A DNA stretch of 56,643 nt from an uncultured Selenomonadaceae bacterium (lineage in GTDB: Bacteria; Bacillota; Negativicutes; Selenomonadales; Selenomonadaceae). Positions 16,616-24,219 of this stretch are shown piece by piece. The notes beneath the pieces were generated by a model. It was given only the letters and a program-made list of their open reading frames with translations. It had not been told where the DNA came from and made no database searches. The stretch is from assembly GCA_902778455.1 (NCBI GenBank), contig CACYXR010000021.1:1-56643 (forward strand), in the 5' to 3' direction. The position numbers were made by a program, and so were the translations under genes. Position 1 is the first letter of the stretch; each line of letters starts with the position of its first letter.

Positions 16616-18937
16616 TCACCCCGCTTTGTAAATTTCTTCTTCCAGTGATTTCAGCGCGGCCTTGAAACTTTCCTTGCTGCCGAAGCAGTTTTTGATAATC
16701 GCGGGCGGCGTGCCGAATTTTCGAAACTCGTCCATTTTCAGGACGGCTGTTTCTTCCACTTCGCGGATGCCGAGATTCATGTACTTGTCCAGCAAAATTT
16801 CCAGCACTTCCCGCGCCGCGCCGCTATACTTGTGCAGGAAGTCGCGCTTCTTGACGTTCTCGGCGCGTTCGCGGCGGGTCAGGGGCTTCTGGTCGTAGGC
16901 GATATGGCAGATCAGATCGAAGTCGTCCACGTCCTCCTTGCCCATATCGGCTTTCAGCTTGTCGAGGTCGATGCCCTGCGCTTTCAAAGCGTCGGCGATG
17001 GCCTTTTTCTTCTCGGTCGCCGTCCATTTGCGGATAAAGGCGTCCAGCGTGGCGTACTCGCCTTTGACGTTTTCTTTTGTATAGTCCGTGATGCTCTCCT
17101 GTTTCAGCAGCTTGCCGTTGGCGTCATAGACGGAGACCGTCTTGTTGACGGTATAGACCGTGCAGCCGTCGCGAAGGACGACGGGCATTTCTTTCGGGGG
17201 CGGCGGATCGCCTCCGGGACCGTCGGTTCCACCGGGGTCTCCTGTGCCGCCGATGGGTGGCTTTTTGGGGAATCCCGGATCGGGTCCCGGAGGCCCGTCC
17301 CAGTCGGGATCGGCAAAGAGCCTTGTGACGCCGCGAAAATCCATGATCGTGAAGCTGGTCTTGCCGTCCTTCTCCCGAAGCCGCGTGCCGCGCCCGACGA
17401 TCTGCTTGAACATCGTCATGGACGAAATATTTTTGTCGAGGGCGATCACCTTCGTCATCTTGCAGTCGACGCCCGTGGAGAGCAGCTCCGAGGTGGTGGC
17501 GATGACCGGATACTTCGCGCTGACGGAGATAAAATAGTCGAGCTTGCTCTTCCCGTAATCGTCGCTGCCTGTGATGCGGACGACGTAATCGGGATTTTCC
17601 TTCATCATGTCCGCGTTGCAGCTTACCAGCGCCGTGCGCATACGCTCGGCGGCGTCCTCGCTGGCGCAGAACACGATCGTTTTCGCGTATCGGTCGGTGG
17701 CGCGCAGGTACGCCGTGATCTGTTCGGCCACCTCGCGGATGCGGTCCGCGATGATGATGGAATAGTCATAGTCGCTGTTGTTGTATATGCGGTCCTCAAT
17801 CTCGTTTCCGTAGTAGTCCCGCTGGCCTTTGACGGGGCGCCACTCGTCGCCGATGTTCGTATGGATATTCACCACGCGGAAGGGCGCGAGAAAACCGTCG
17901 TCAATGCCCTGCTTCAGACTGTAAGTGTAAACGGGCTTTCCGAAATAGTCGATGTTCGACGTGTATTTGGTTTCCTTCGGCGTGGCGGTCATGCCGATCT
18001 GCGTCGCGCCCTGGAAATAATCCAGCACCTTGCGCCAGCGGCTCTCCTCTTTCGCCGAGCCGCGATGGCACTCGTCCACGATGACGAGGTCGAAGAACTC
18101 CGGCGAGAAAAGCTCCTGAAAGTGCGGCACTTCGTCGTCGCCGACCATTTGCTGATAGAGCGCGAAATACACCTGATAGGACTTGATGGTCGTCGGATCG
18201 TCCTTCGCGAAGTTCACCTTGTGGATGACTTTCTCCAGCGGCTTGAAATCCTGCGCGATGGACTGGTCGACGAGAATGTTCCTGTCCGCGAGGTAGAGGA
18301 TTTTCTTTTTCAGCCCCGTCTTCAAAAGACGGTAGACAATCTGGAACGCGGTATAGGTCTTGCCCGTGCCGGTGGCCATGACGAGCAGGACGCGCTGCTG
18401 TCCCTTTGCGACGACGTCCAGCGTGCGGTCGATGGTGACCTGCTGGTAATAGCGCGGCGCGTAAGTGGTCTGCGAAACGTAGCAGGGCTGGTTCATCAGC
18501 AAACGTTCGGTTTCGTTCCATTCGTTTCCAGAAACGAGCCGCGCCGTCAGCGCTTTTTCCGTCGGAAACGCGGACAGTGGAAACGTCCGCTCCTGTCCCG
18601 TCAGGAAATCGTATTCCTGAAAGGCGTCGCCGTTGGAACTGTACGCGAATTTCAAATCCATCATGGCGGCGTATTCCTTCGCCTGCTGCATGCCGAAGGA
18701 AACGGAATGGTTGTTGTCCTTCGCCTCCACCACGGCGATGGGGTGACCGCTTGCCGTATAGAGCAGATAGTCCGCTTTCTTCGGCGTGTTGCGGACGGCG
18801 AGATTGCCCTTGATATTCATGCGCCCGTCGGTGATCTTCGCCTCCATGCGGATATGGTCCTTGTGCCATTGGGCTTCAATGGCGGGCGTGATGAAAAGGC
18901 GTTTGACGTCCTCCTCGCTCAGTTGTTTCTTGTCCAT
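16616..18937 (-). CDS. hsdR: Type I restriction endonuclease subunit HsdR (EcoEI type)
   Basis: At 773 residues this fits the shorter EcoEI/type IB-IC R subunits. The N-terminal nuclease region includes the PD-(D/E)xK-like run KADYLLYTASGHPIAVVEAK (residues about 53-72). The helicase has Walker A MATGTGKT near 185, DECH box near 287 and motif VI IVGRGTRL. A low-complexity Pro/Gly linker near residues 542-582 joins the helicase to the C-terminal EcoEI_R_C domain. The complex translocates and cleaves DNA lacking HsdM methylation. AGGTGAAACCGC precedes the ATG. The gene is divergent from the RelB-like antitoxin gene. Confidence 0.93.
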   Translation of the reverse strand: MDKKQLSEEDVKRLFITPAIEAQWHKDHIRMEAKITDGRMNIKGNLAVRNTPKKADYLLYTASGHPIAVVEAKDNNHSVSFGMQQAKEYAAMMDLKFAYSSNGDAFQEYDFLTGQERTFPLSAFPTEKALTARLVSGNEWNETERLLMNQPCYVSQTTYAPRYYQQVTIDRTLDVVAKGQQRVLLVMATGTGKTYTAFQIVYRLLKTGLKKKILYLADRNILVDQSIAQDFKPLEKVIHKVNFAKDDPTTIKSYQVYFALYQQMVGDDEVPHFQELFSPEFFDLVIVDECHRGSAKEESRWRKVLDYFQGATQIGMTATPKETKYTSNIDYFGKPVYTYSLKQGIDDGFLAPFRVVNIHTNIGDEWRPVKGQRDYYGNEIEDRIYNNSDYDYSIIIADRIREVAEQITAYLRATDRYAKTIVFCASEDAAERMRTALVSCNADMMKENPDYVVRITGSDDYGKSKLDYFISVSAKYPVIATTSELLSTGVDCKMTKVIALDKNISSMTMFKQIVGRGTRLREKDGKTSFTIMDFRGVTRLFADPDWDGPPGPDPGFPKKPPIGGTGDPGGTDGPGGDPPPPKEMPVVLRDGCTVYTVNKTVSVYDANGKLLKQESITDYTKENVKGEYATLDAFIRKWTATEKKKAIADALKAQGIDLDKLKADMGKEDVDDFDLICHIAYDQKPLTRRERAENVKKRDFLHKYSGAAREVLEILLDKYMNLGIREVEETAVLKMDEFRKFGTPPAIIKNCFGSKESFKAALKSLEEEIYKAG

Positions 18938-18972
18938 GCGGTTTCACCTCCGAAGGGATTTTAGCAGAGTGC

Positions 18973-19001
18973 TTGCCGAACCGATTACGTTGTATTATAA
19001 T
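18973..19001 (+). promoter_or_regulatory. Promoter of the RelB-like antitoxin gene
   Basis: TTGCCG (18973-18978), 17-bp spacer and perfect TATAAT (18996-19001), 25 bp before the ATG. AATGGAGGG serves as Shine-Dalgarno. Confidence 0.65.
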
Positions 19002-19025
19002 TGAAGTACGAATGGAGGGATATTT

Positions 19026-19346
19026 ATGGCGACGAGTGTGGTGCAAGTCCGGGTAGATACTGATTTGAAAGAGAAGGCCGCAAAGATTTTCGAGGAACTT
19101 GGGATCGACCTCTCGACGGCGATACGGATGTTTTTGAAGCGGTCGGTGCTGGATGAGGGTATCCCTTTCAGTATGACGCGACCAAAAACTCATTGCGATT
19201 ATAGCGAGAACAGAGGCTTGAAGGCGATGAGGAAACTCCAAAAGCAAGCGGAGGAAAACGGTTTGTCAGATATGACGCTGGAGGAAATCAATGCCGAGAT
19301 TGACGCTGTGCGGAGAGGCGAGCATGAAGTAGTACGCTGTGATTGA
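19026..19346 (+). CDS. RelB/DinJ-family antitoxin
   Basis: The 106-residue protein opens with a ribbon-helix-helix domain, TSVVQVRVDTDLKEKAAKIFEELGIDLSTAIRMFLKR, typical of RelB/DinJ antitoxins that bind the operon promoter as dimers. The C-terminal part is a toxin-wrapping helix followed by MTLEEINAEIDAVR. Its stop overlaps the start region of a PIN-domain toxin, but that toxin is broken (see 19324), so it is an orphan antitoxin. It sits divergently between hsdR and hsdS and therefore interrupts the restriction locus. Confidence 0.85.
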   Translation: MATSVVQVRVDTDLKEKAAKIFEELGIDLSTAIRMFLKRSVLDEGIPFSMTRPKTHCDYSENRGLKAMRKLQKQAEENGLSDMTLEEINAEIDAVRRGEHEVVRCD

Positions 19347-19362
19347 CACAAATGTGCTTGTT
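19324..19362 (+). pseudogene. PIN-domain toxin remnant
   Basis: From ATG 19324 the frame reads M-K-stop-YAVIDTNVLV. The segment YAVIDTNVLV is the classic first strand of PIN-domain ribonuclease toxins, including the first catalytic Asp. The third codon is TAG where TAT/TAC would be expected, and similarity ends after about 13 codons at a terminator. The ATG overlaps the antitoxin gene by 23 bp. Confidence 0.75.
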
Positions 19363-19367
19363 TTTTT

Positions 19368-19393
19368 GCGGGGCTTTGTGCCCTGCTTTTTTT
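19368..19393 (+). terminator. Terminator after the truncated toxin-antitoxin locus
   Basis: GCGGGGC (19368-19374) pairs with GCCCTGC (19380-19386), followed by seven T. The T tract ends immediately inside the stop region of hsdS on the opposite strand. Confidence 0.7.
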
Positions 19394-20879
19394 ATGCCGT
19401 GGTTTTGTTTCCCAACGCCCCGCAGCATGCCAGCATTTTCTCGATTTTCGCAACGATGCGTCTTTGCTCGGCGAGCGGGGGAAGGGGGAACAAAAGACTT
19501 TTCAATGACCCAAGACTTAATGTTTTTTGCGCTGTTCCGGTAACTAAAAGATCACATTGCGACTTAATTGAGTAACTGCTTAACCAATATGAAAAAAATA
19601 GTCCATTGAGTTTATGCAATTTCAATAATGATATGTGCCGCTGAAAACAAAAGGCTCGTTCTGTGTCAATCAAGACAGGTATTCCATAAGAGCCTGTTAC
19701 TGTAAATAATATATCGCCTTTTGCAGGAATACGTCCATATTGCAATGCGTTATAGTATTCAAGAGGAACAAATCTTGTATTATCGAATGATAGATTTCCA
19801 GAAGAAACATTTGAAATGACAAGAAATGGAATTCCACTTTGCGTTTGTGGAGGCGGTTGATGGTCTCCGTCGGCAATACTTACACAAACGTCCCCCAGCC
19901 GCACCCATTCCCAACTCTCGGGAATCTCGAAAGGAATCTCCTCTGCCTTTATCTCTGGCAGGGGTTTTTCTTTTTTCAACTTGCCTTCCTTAACGAGCTT
20001 CGCCTTTTCCGATTTGATCGCCGCCAAAAGCTCCTTCGCCGTGCCTTCTTCTTCGCGCTGCTCCACCAGCTTGCCTTCCATCGCGTATTGCAGGACGCTC
20101 TTTTTCATGGCGTCGGGGAATTTCTCGTTCAGCGCGGTCAATTCGTCATGGGCTTTGCCGTACTGCTCGACATGGGGCAACAGTTCCTCGATTTTGGCGA
20201 CAATGCGCTTTTGCTCAGCGAGCGGGGGAAGAGGGACGGGCATTTCTCTTGAAAATTCATCGAATTTCAGACTGTCAACTGTAGTTACACGCTTCGTGTA
20301 ATTTAATAAAATATGAGATTCGAGTCCTTTTAACATGTAATAAAGATAGCTTGACATTTTGTTGTTGAATAGAGTATAGGCTTTAATATCTTGGTTGATT
20401 GTACTTTCCATTGTCAAAATGCATATTGGAAGCATTCTTTTCAGGATTCCGCTACGAACAACAAAAAGCAAAGTACCTACTGGATATGTTGTCATATTTC
20501 GTTTTGCTAATTCAGTGATTTTCATTTGCGAATCAACAAGATATTTGGTTTTCATATCTTTAGATGTAATCCACGGTACTGTTCCGTTTGTCCAGTTTCT
20601 GGGTTCGTGCATAGCGGGCGTTTTTCCGCTACTGAACCACCCCAAATCACATAGTCGCACCCATTCCCAACTCTCGGGAATCTCAAACGGTATCTCCTCC
20701 GCCTTTATCTCTGGCAGCGGTTTTTCTTTTTTCAGCTTCCCTTCTTTGACAAGCCGCGCCTTTTCCGCCTTGATTTCGCGCAGCAGTTCGGCGGCGGTTC
20801 CTTCCTCTTCGCGCTGCTCCACCAGCTTTCCCTCGATGGCTCGCTGCAATATGCTGTTTTTCAGTTGCTCCGCGTTCAT
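19392..20879 (-). CDS. hsdS: Type I specificity subunit HsdS
   Basis: The 495-residue specificity subunit has the two-fold layout of HsdS: conserved region, target recognition domain 1 (about 77-205), conserved spacer, target recognition domain 2 (about 320-455), conserved end. Each half contains a near-identical block from SILQ/SVLQ to ESWEWVRL and ends with PLPPLAEQ-RIVAKIE. ATG 20879 (MNAEQLKNSILQ) behind GGAGGCACGCC was preferred to an open extension to 20999, which runs into repeat sequence. The DNA of both recognition domains is distinctly AT-richer than the conserved blocks, as expected for exchanged domains. Confidence 0.92.
   Translation of the reverse strand: MNAEQLKNSILQRAIEGKLVEQREEEGTAAELLREIKAEKARLVKEGKLKKEKPLPEIKAEEIPFEIPESWEWVRLCDLGWFSSGKTPAMHEPRNWTNGTVPWITSKDMKTKYLVDSQMKITELAKRNMTTYPVGTLLFVVRSGILKRMLPICILTMESTINQDIKAYTLFNNKMSSYLYYMLKGLESHILLNYTKRVTTVDSLKFDEFSREMPVPLPPLAEQKRIVAKIEELLPHVEQYGKAHDELTALNEKFPDAMKKSVLQYAMEGKLVEQREEEGTAKELLAAIKSEKAKLVKEGKLKKEKPLPEIKAEEIPFEIPESWEWVRLGDVCVSIADGDHQPPPQTQSGIPFLVISNVSSGNLSFDNTRFVPLEYYNALQYGRIPAKGDILFTVTGSYGIPVLIDTERAFCFQRHISLLKLHKLNGLFFSYWLSSYSIKSQCDLLVTGTAQKTLSLGSLKSLLFPLPPLAEQRRIVAKIEKMLACCGALGNKTTA
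19896..20855 (-). repeat. 204-bp direct repeats inside hsdS (19896-20099 and 20652-20855)
   Basis: Two 68-codon blocks of equal length encode nearly identical protein (S-x-LQ-x-A-x-EGKLVEQREEEG through ESWEWVRL). They bracket the first recognition domain and lead into the second. Homologous recombination between them could delete or swap a recognition domain. Confidence 0.85.
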
Positions 20880-20933
20880 GGCGTGCCTCCGTGTTTTATT
20901 ACTCCGGCCATTAAATTTCGCTGCTAAACTCCC

Positions 20934-21017
20934 TTGCCTTCCCCTTCGAGGGGAAGGTGTCAGCGAAGCTGACGGATGAGGTGGAATGCCGCAACGCATA
21001 ACGTCAGCGAAACCTCA
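20934..21017 (-). repeat. Interspersed palindromic repeat, copy 4 (one arm)
   Basis: Only the CTTCCCC...GTGTCAGCGAAGCTGACGGATGAGGTGG arm is present, followed by spacer ending AAACCTC where the second arm should begin. ATTACTCCGGCCATTAAAT (20908-20926) and AGTGGCCGTAATAATATC (near 21035-21052) flank it as rough inverted repeats, possibly the outer ends of a larger MITE-like element. Confidence 0.65.
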
Positions 21018-21067
21018 AAGACTCGTGATTTTTAGTGGCCGTAATAATATCGTGTATCGATGGACAA

Positions 21068-21092
21068 ACAGCCGGACAAATCGTCCGGCTGT
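21068..21092. terminator. Hairpin after the HigA-like antitoxin gene
   Basis: ACAGCCGGAC (21068-21077) pairs with GTCCGGCTGT (21083-21092), a perfect 10-bp stem 10 bp past the antitoxin stop. The T tract is weak. Confidence 0.5.
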
Positions 21093-21101
21093 AGCATCAA
21101 A

Positions 21102-21398
21102 TCATACCGAAATCTCCCTGTTGGGGATGAATTCCATTTTTAGCGTCATTCCAAGCCCGGCGGCCAATTTCTTCAGCATATTCAAAGACGGATTTCTGTT
21201 TCCTTTCTCAATCCGGCTGATGTCTGCCTGCGTAATCCCTGTACGTGCCGACAGCTCTTTTTGCGTCAGGTTTTGACTTTTTCGCGCGTCAATCATGGCT
21301 TGTATAATGTCGTATTCTGCTTCCAGAGCGTCATATTCGGCCTTCAGTTTCGGATTTTTTGCCAAAACCTCATGCTTATATTTCCTGAATTCACTCAT
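21102..21398 (-). CDS. HigA-like HTH antitoxin
   Basis: The 98-residue protein has a C-terminal Xre-type helix-turn-helix, LTQKELSARTGITQADISRIEKG, near residues 48-70. The N-terminal part (residues 1-40) is helical and probably contacts the toxin. The start at 21398 (MSEFRKYKHE) was chosen for its AAAGGAGCGAAAAGGAA leader and overlaps the toxin gene by 8 bp. As in higBA loci, the toxin gene comes first. The pair lies immediately upstream of hsdS on the same strand. Confidence 0.85.
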   Translation of the reverse strand: MSEFRKYKHEVLAKNPKLKAEYDALEAEYDIIQAMIDARKSQNLTQKELSARTGITQADISRIEKGNRNPSLNMLKKLAAGLGMTLKMEFIPNREISV

Positions 21399-21762
21399 TT
21401 CCTTTTCGCTCCTTTCGTTTCCCTTCATTCGCCAGGAAGTTTTCCCTGTATTGCTTTGCGCGTTTTATTTCGTTCGGCGGCGTTTTTTGCGTTTTCTTTA
21501 CAAAGCCATGGGTCAAAATAATTCTTTTCCCAATATAAAAGAAATATAACACACGATAAATATTTCCCGTTTCCTGCACCCTTAACTCAAAAATACCATC
21601 CTGCAATTCTGCCGAATGCGGAAGACGAAGAAAAGTCCCGTTTGTTTCCAGCAAATCAATACTTCGAAGAAATTTAGCGTGTACTTTTTCGCCAAATGAT
21701 TCAATAAAATCTCGCGCCGGTTTTTCCCCATTCTCTTTTGTGTAAAACTCTGCGCTAAACAT
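21391..21762 (-). CDS. HigB/RelE-superfamily toxin (Gp49-like)
   Basis: The 123-residue protein matches the Gp49/DUF891 branch of RelE-like mRNA interferases: AEFYTKENGEKPARDFIES near the start, LPHSAELQDGIFELRVQETGNIYRVLYFF in the core, and ILTHGFVKKTQKTPPNEIKRA with the conserved Phe-x-Lys-Lys-Thr end. It appears full length and intact, unlike the other toxins nearby. GGAGGGTCTT precedes the ATG. It is coupled to the HTH antitoxin gene. Confidence 0.87.
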   Translation of the reverse strand: MFSAEFYTKENGEKPARDFIESFGEKVHAKFLRSIDLLETNGTFLRLPHSAELQDGIFELRVQETGNIYRVLYFFYIGKRIILTHGFVKKTQKTPPNEIKRAKQYRENFLANEGKRKERKGNE

Positions 21763-21800
21763 AAGACCCTCCGTTATTATATGTTATATTAAACATATTT

Positions 21801-21872
21801 TCAAGCTGATAGTTGATACAGCGAAACAAATGCTCGCTGCAATATGCTGCTTTTCCGTGGCACCGCGTTCAT
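21801..21872 (-). pseudogene. hsdS 5'-end fragment
   Basis: The reading frame MNAVPRKSSILQRAF corresponds to the start of hsdS (MNAEQLKNSILQRAI). DNA identity also runs upstream through the GGAGGCACGCC Shine-Dalgarno to about 21889. Similarity stops after about 15 codons and the frame closes at 21801. The intact HigBA pair lies between this fragment and the complete hsdS. Confidence 0.8.
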
Positions 21873-21937
21873 GGCGTGCCTCCGTGATGTATATTCTTTT
21901 GTTTTTTTCGACGTCGGCGGGAAAATTCCTTTGTTGA

Positions 21938-21990
21938 CGAAAAAGAGGGCTGACACAGGAAGAAATAATTCCTGCGTCAGCCCTCTTTTC
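21938..21990. terminator. Terminator after the chemoreceptor gene
   Basis: AGAGGGCTGAC-CAGGAA pairs with TTCCTG-GTCAGCCCTCT around AATAAT-like loop bases, with AAAA before and TTTT after. It is strong in both directions. Confidence 0.85.
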
Positions 21991-22012
21991 ATACACGCAC
22001 GATCCGATTCTA

Positions 22013-24067
22013 TCAGAACTTGAACTGTGCCAATGTTTCCTGCAGCTCCTGCGCGAGATGCGCGAGGGAGTCGCTGGCGGAGGCGATTTCCTGGGCGGAG
22101 GCGGATTGCTCCTGGGTAGCCGCCGATACGTTCCGCATTTCATCGGAGACCTGCTGGCCCTGCTGGTCTACCTCGGCGATGCCCTCCGCGATATTCTGGG
22201 AGCTTTCGGATACGCCTTTGACGCTCGCGGCGATGTTCGTGATCTCGGTCGTAATACGCATGACGTCCTGTGTGATCTTGTCGAAGGTGTCGTGCAAGCC
22301 CTCGACGGCTTTCGCGCCGGTCGTGACCTTTTCCCGGCCTTCCTTCATGGCGCTTACTGCGCTGTCGGTGTCGGCCTGGATGCCCGCGATCAGGGTCGAA
22401 ATGTTCTGCGCCGCTTCGCCGCTCTGCTCGGCGAGTTTGCGAACTTCCTCGGCGACCACGGAGAAGCCGCGTCCCGCCTCGCCCGCGCGCGCCGCCTCAA
22501 TGGCCGCGTTCAGCGCGAGGAGGTTTGTCTGGTCGGCGATGGCGGAGATGCTTTCGACGATCTGCCCGATTTCCTTCGAGCGTTCGCCCAGTTTGTCCAC
22601 GATGGCGGCGGAGCTTTCCACCGTCGTCGCGACGCTCTTGATCTGCTCCACCGCGCCGACGACGGCCTCGCCGCCGCGCGTCGCCGCGTCGCTGACGTTT
22701 TGCGCGTTGTTCGACGCTTCGTGGGATTCCGCCTGGATTTCCTCCAGTGTGGCGGAAACCGTGCCGATGCTCGACGAGCTGCCCGCGATGCTTGACTGCT
22801 GTTTTTCCACGGCGTCGGAAGCCGTGGTGACGGATTGCGCCACCTGCGTGGCAGCCTCGGCCGTCTGCGCGGAGCTGGCGGTCAGCTCTTCGGAGGACGC
22901 CGCCATCTGCTGCGCGCCGTCGGCAATCTTTCGGATGACGCCCTTGATGCCGTCCCGCATTTTGAGCATGGCAATCGCAAGCTGCCCGATCTCGTCTTCG
23001 TGCTCCACGATGATTTCCGTCGTCAGGTCGCCGTTCGCGATGCGCTGCGAATCTTCGACGAGCGCGGTAATCGGACCGCCGATGCGCTTCTGGAAAATGA
23101 TCCAAAGCGCGGCGCAAAGGAGCAGGATGACGGCGACGGACATACCGACGCTGAGGGTAATGGCCTGACGGATCGGTCCCATGTAATCGGACTTCGGCGC
23201 GACGAGGACGAGGCGCAGATGGCTGCTGCCGATCGGCGTGACCATCACATAGCTTTCCTCGCCGAAAGCGTCGGTAACGTACAGCGCGGATTTGGCGGCG
23301 TTCGCGTCAAGCCCCTTGCCGAAGGCCGCGACTTTCGCGTCCGGGCTGTCCTGGATTTTCACCTTGAGGTTCTGGTCGGCGTTCTTGGACGCGACGAACT
23401 GCCCCGTCTGCGTCAGCAGGAACGCATAGCCGCTTTCGCCGATCTTGATGTTTTGGATATAGTCCTCCAGCTCTTTCATGCCGATATCCACGGTCACGAC
23501 GCCGACAGGCTTGCCGTCCCGCATGATCGGCGCGGAGCTGGTCAGCATCGCGGTCTTGCTCACATCGTCATAGGCCGGCTCGTCCCAAAAGACTTCCTTG
23601 CCGCCCTGGATGCTTGCCTTGTACCATGCGAACTGCGGGTAATTGTAGGCTTCGTTGCTGTAGTCCATCGTCATGGACACATTGCCGCCGTCTTTGGAAT
23701 AATATGGGCCGAACCATTTTTGTCCCGGATAGGCGTTCGGCGCAAACCAAAGACCGCTGCCGAAGATCGCTTCGTCGGACTGCACCAGCGCAGTGATGAA
23801 GCGTCCGGCGAGATTCATGTCGTATGTCTGCATCGCGCTGATGTTGAGCGCCAGCGACTTGGTCTTGCCGGAGACCTGTGTGAGCCGCTTGTCGAATTTC
23901 TCGGAAATCTCGCCGCTCTTGGCGGTCAGCATCGCTTTCAGTTCCGTCTCCATGTTTTCGGAAAGCTGGTACGCATTGATGAATGCCAAAAGTCCCAGGA
24001 GAACGGTCGAAAGAACGACGACGCTGCAAATGAAAAGGAATCGGATACTTCGGGAAAACAGATTCAT
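22013..24067 (-). CDS. Methyl-accepting chemotaxis protein with dCache sensor
   Basis: The 684-residue transmembrane chemoreceptor has TM1 at residues 7-32, a large periplasmic dCache sensor of about 250 residues ([37 protein letters not shown]), TM2 near 300-322, a HAMP domain and a long cytoplasmic coiled coil. The signalling tip contains [32 protein letters not shown] sequence ([20 protein letters not shown]). Chemoreceptors of this type bind small ligands, often amino or organic acids, and control CheA. Start supported by GAGGTGAACCATTT. It is divergent from the FecCD operon and shares an inverted repeat in the promoter region. Confidence 0.93.
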   Translation of the reverse strand: MNLFSRSIRFLFICSVVVLSTVLLGLLAFINAYQLSENMETELKAMLTAKSGEISEKFDKRLTQVSGKTKSLALNISAMQTYDMNLAGRFITALVQSDEAIFGSGLWFAPNAYPGQKWFGPYYSKDGGNVSMTMDYSNEAYNYPQFAWYKASIQGGKEVFWDEPAYDDVSKTAMLTSSAPIMRDGKPVGVVTVDIGMKELEDYIQNIKIGESGYAFLLTQTGQFVASKNADQNLKVKIQDSPDAKVAAFGKGLDANAAKSALYVTDAFGEESYVMVTPIGSSHLRLVLVAPKSDYMGPIRQAITLSVGMSVAVILLLCAALWIIFQKRIGGPITALVEDSQRIANGDLTTEIIVEHEDEIGQLAIAMLKMRDGIKGVIRKIADGAQQMAASSEELTASSAQTAEAATQVAQSVTTASDAVEKQQSSIAGSSSSIGTVSATLEEIQAESHEASNNAQNVSDAATRGGEAVVGAVEQIKSVATTVESSAAIVDKLGERSKEIGQIVESISAIADQTNLLALNAAIEAARAGEAGRGFSVVAEEVRKLAEQSGEAAQNISTLIAGIQADTDSAVSAMKEGREKVTTGAKAVEGLHDTFDKITQDVMRITTEITNIAASVKGVSESSQNIAEGIAEVDQQGQQVSDEMRNVSAATQEQSASAQEIASASDSLAHLAQELQETLAQFKF

Positions 24068-24105
24068 AAATGGTTCACCTCGTAAAAAAAGATACTTTCG
24101 CGAAT

Positions 24106-24164
24106 ATTATAACTCACTCGTTCAAATTTTGTCTATCGACAAAATCTGAACAACTGCGTATAAT
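24106..24164. promoter_or_regulatory. Divergent promoters with shared inverted-repeat operator
   Basis: The rightward promoter is TCGACA (24136-24141), 17-bp spacer, TATAAT (24159-24164). The leftward promoter is TAGACA (24135-24130), 18-bp spacer, TATAAT (24111-24106). A 13-bp inverted repeat, TTCAAATTTTGTC (24121-24133) and GACAAAATCTGAA (24138-24150), covers both -35 regions with one mismatch, so one bound regulator could control both directions. Confidence 0.65.
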
Positions 24165-24219
24165 GAAGCTAACCGTGAAACTTTTCATTTAATTCTTCAG
24201 CATATCAAGGAGTGAGATT

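Noticed and set aside
16832..18964. Long plus-strand open frame (about 710 codons) opposite hsdR
   Set aside because: It is the antisense shadow of hsdR in GC-rich DNA. It has a biased, Arg/Val/Asp-rich composition and no domain, while hsdR shows all helicase motifs.
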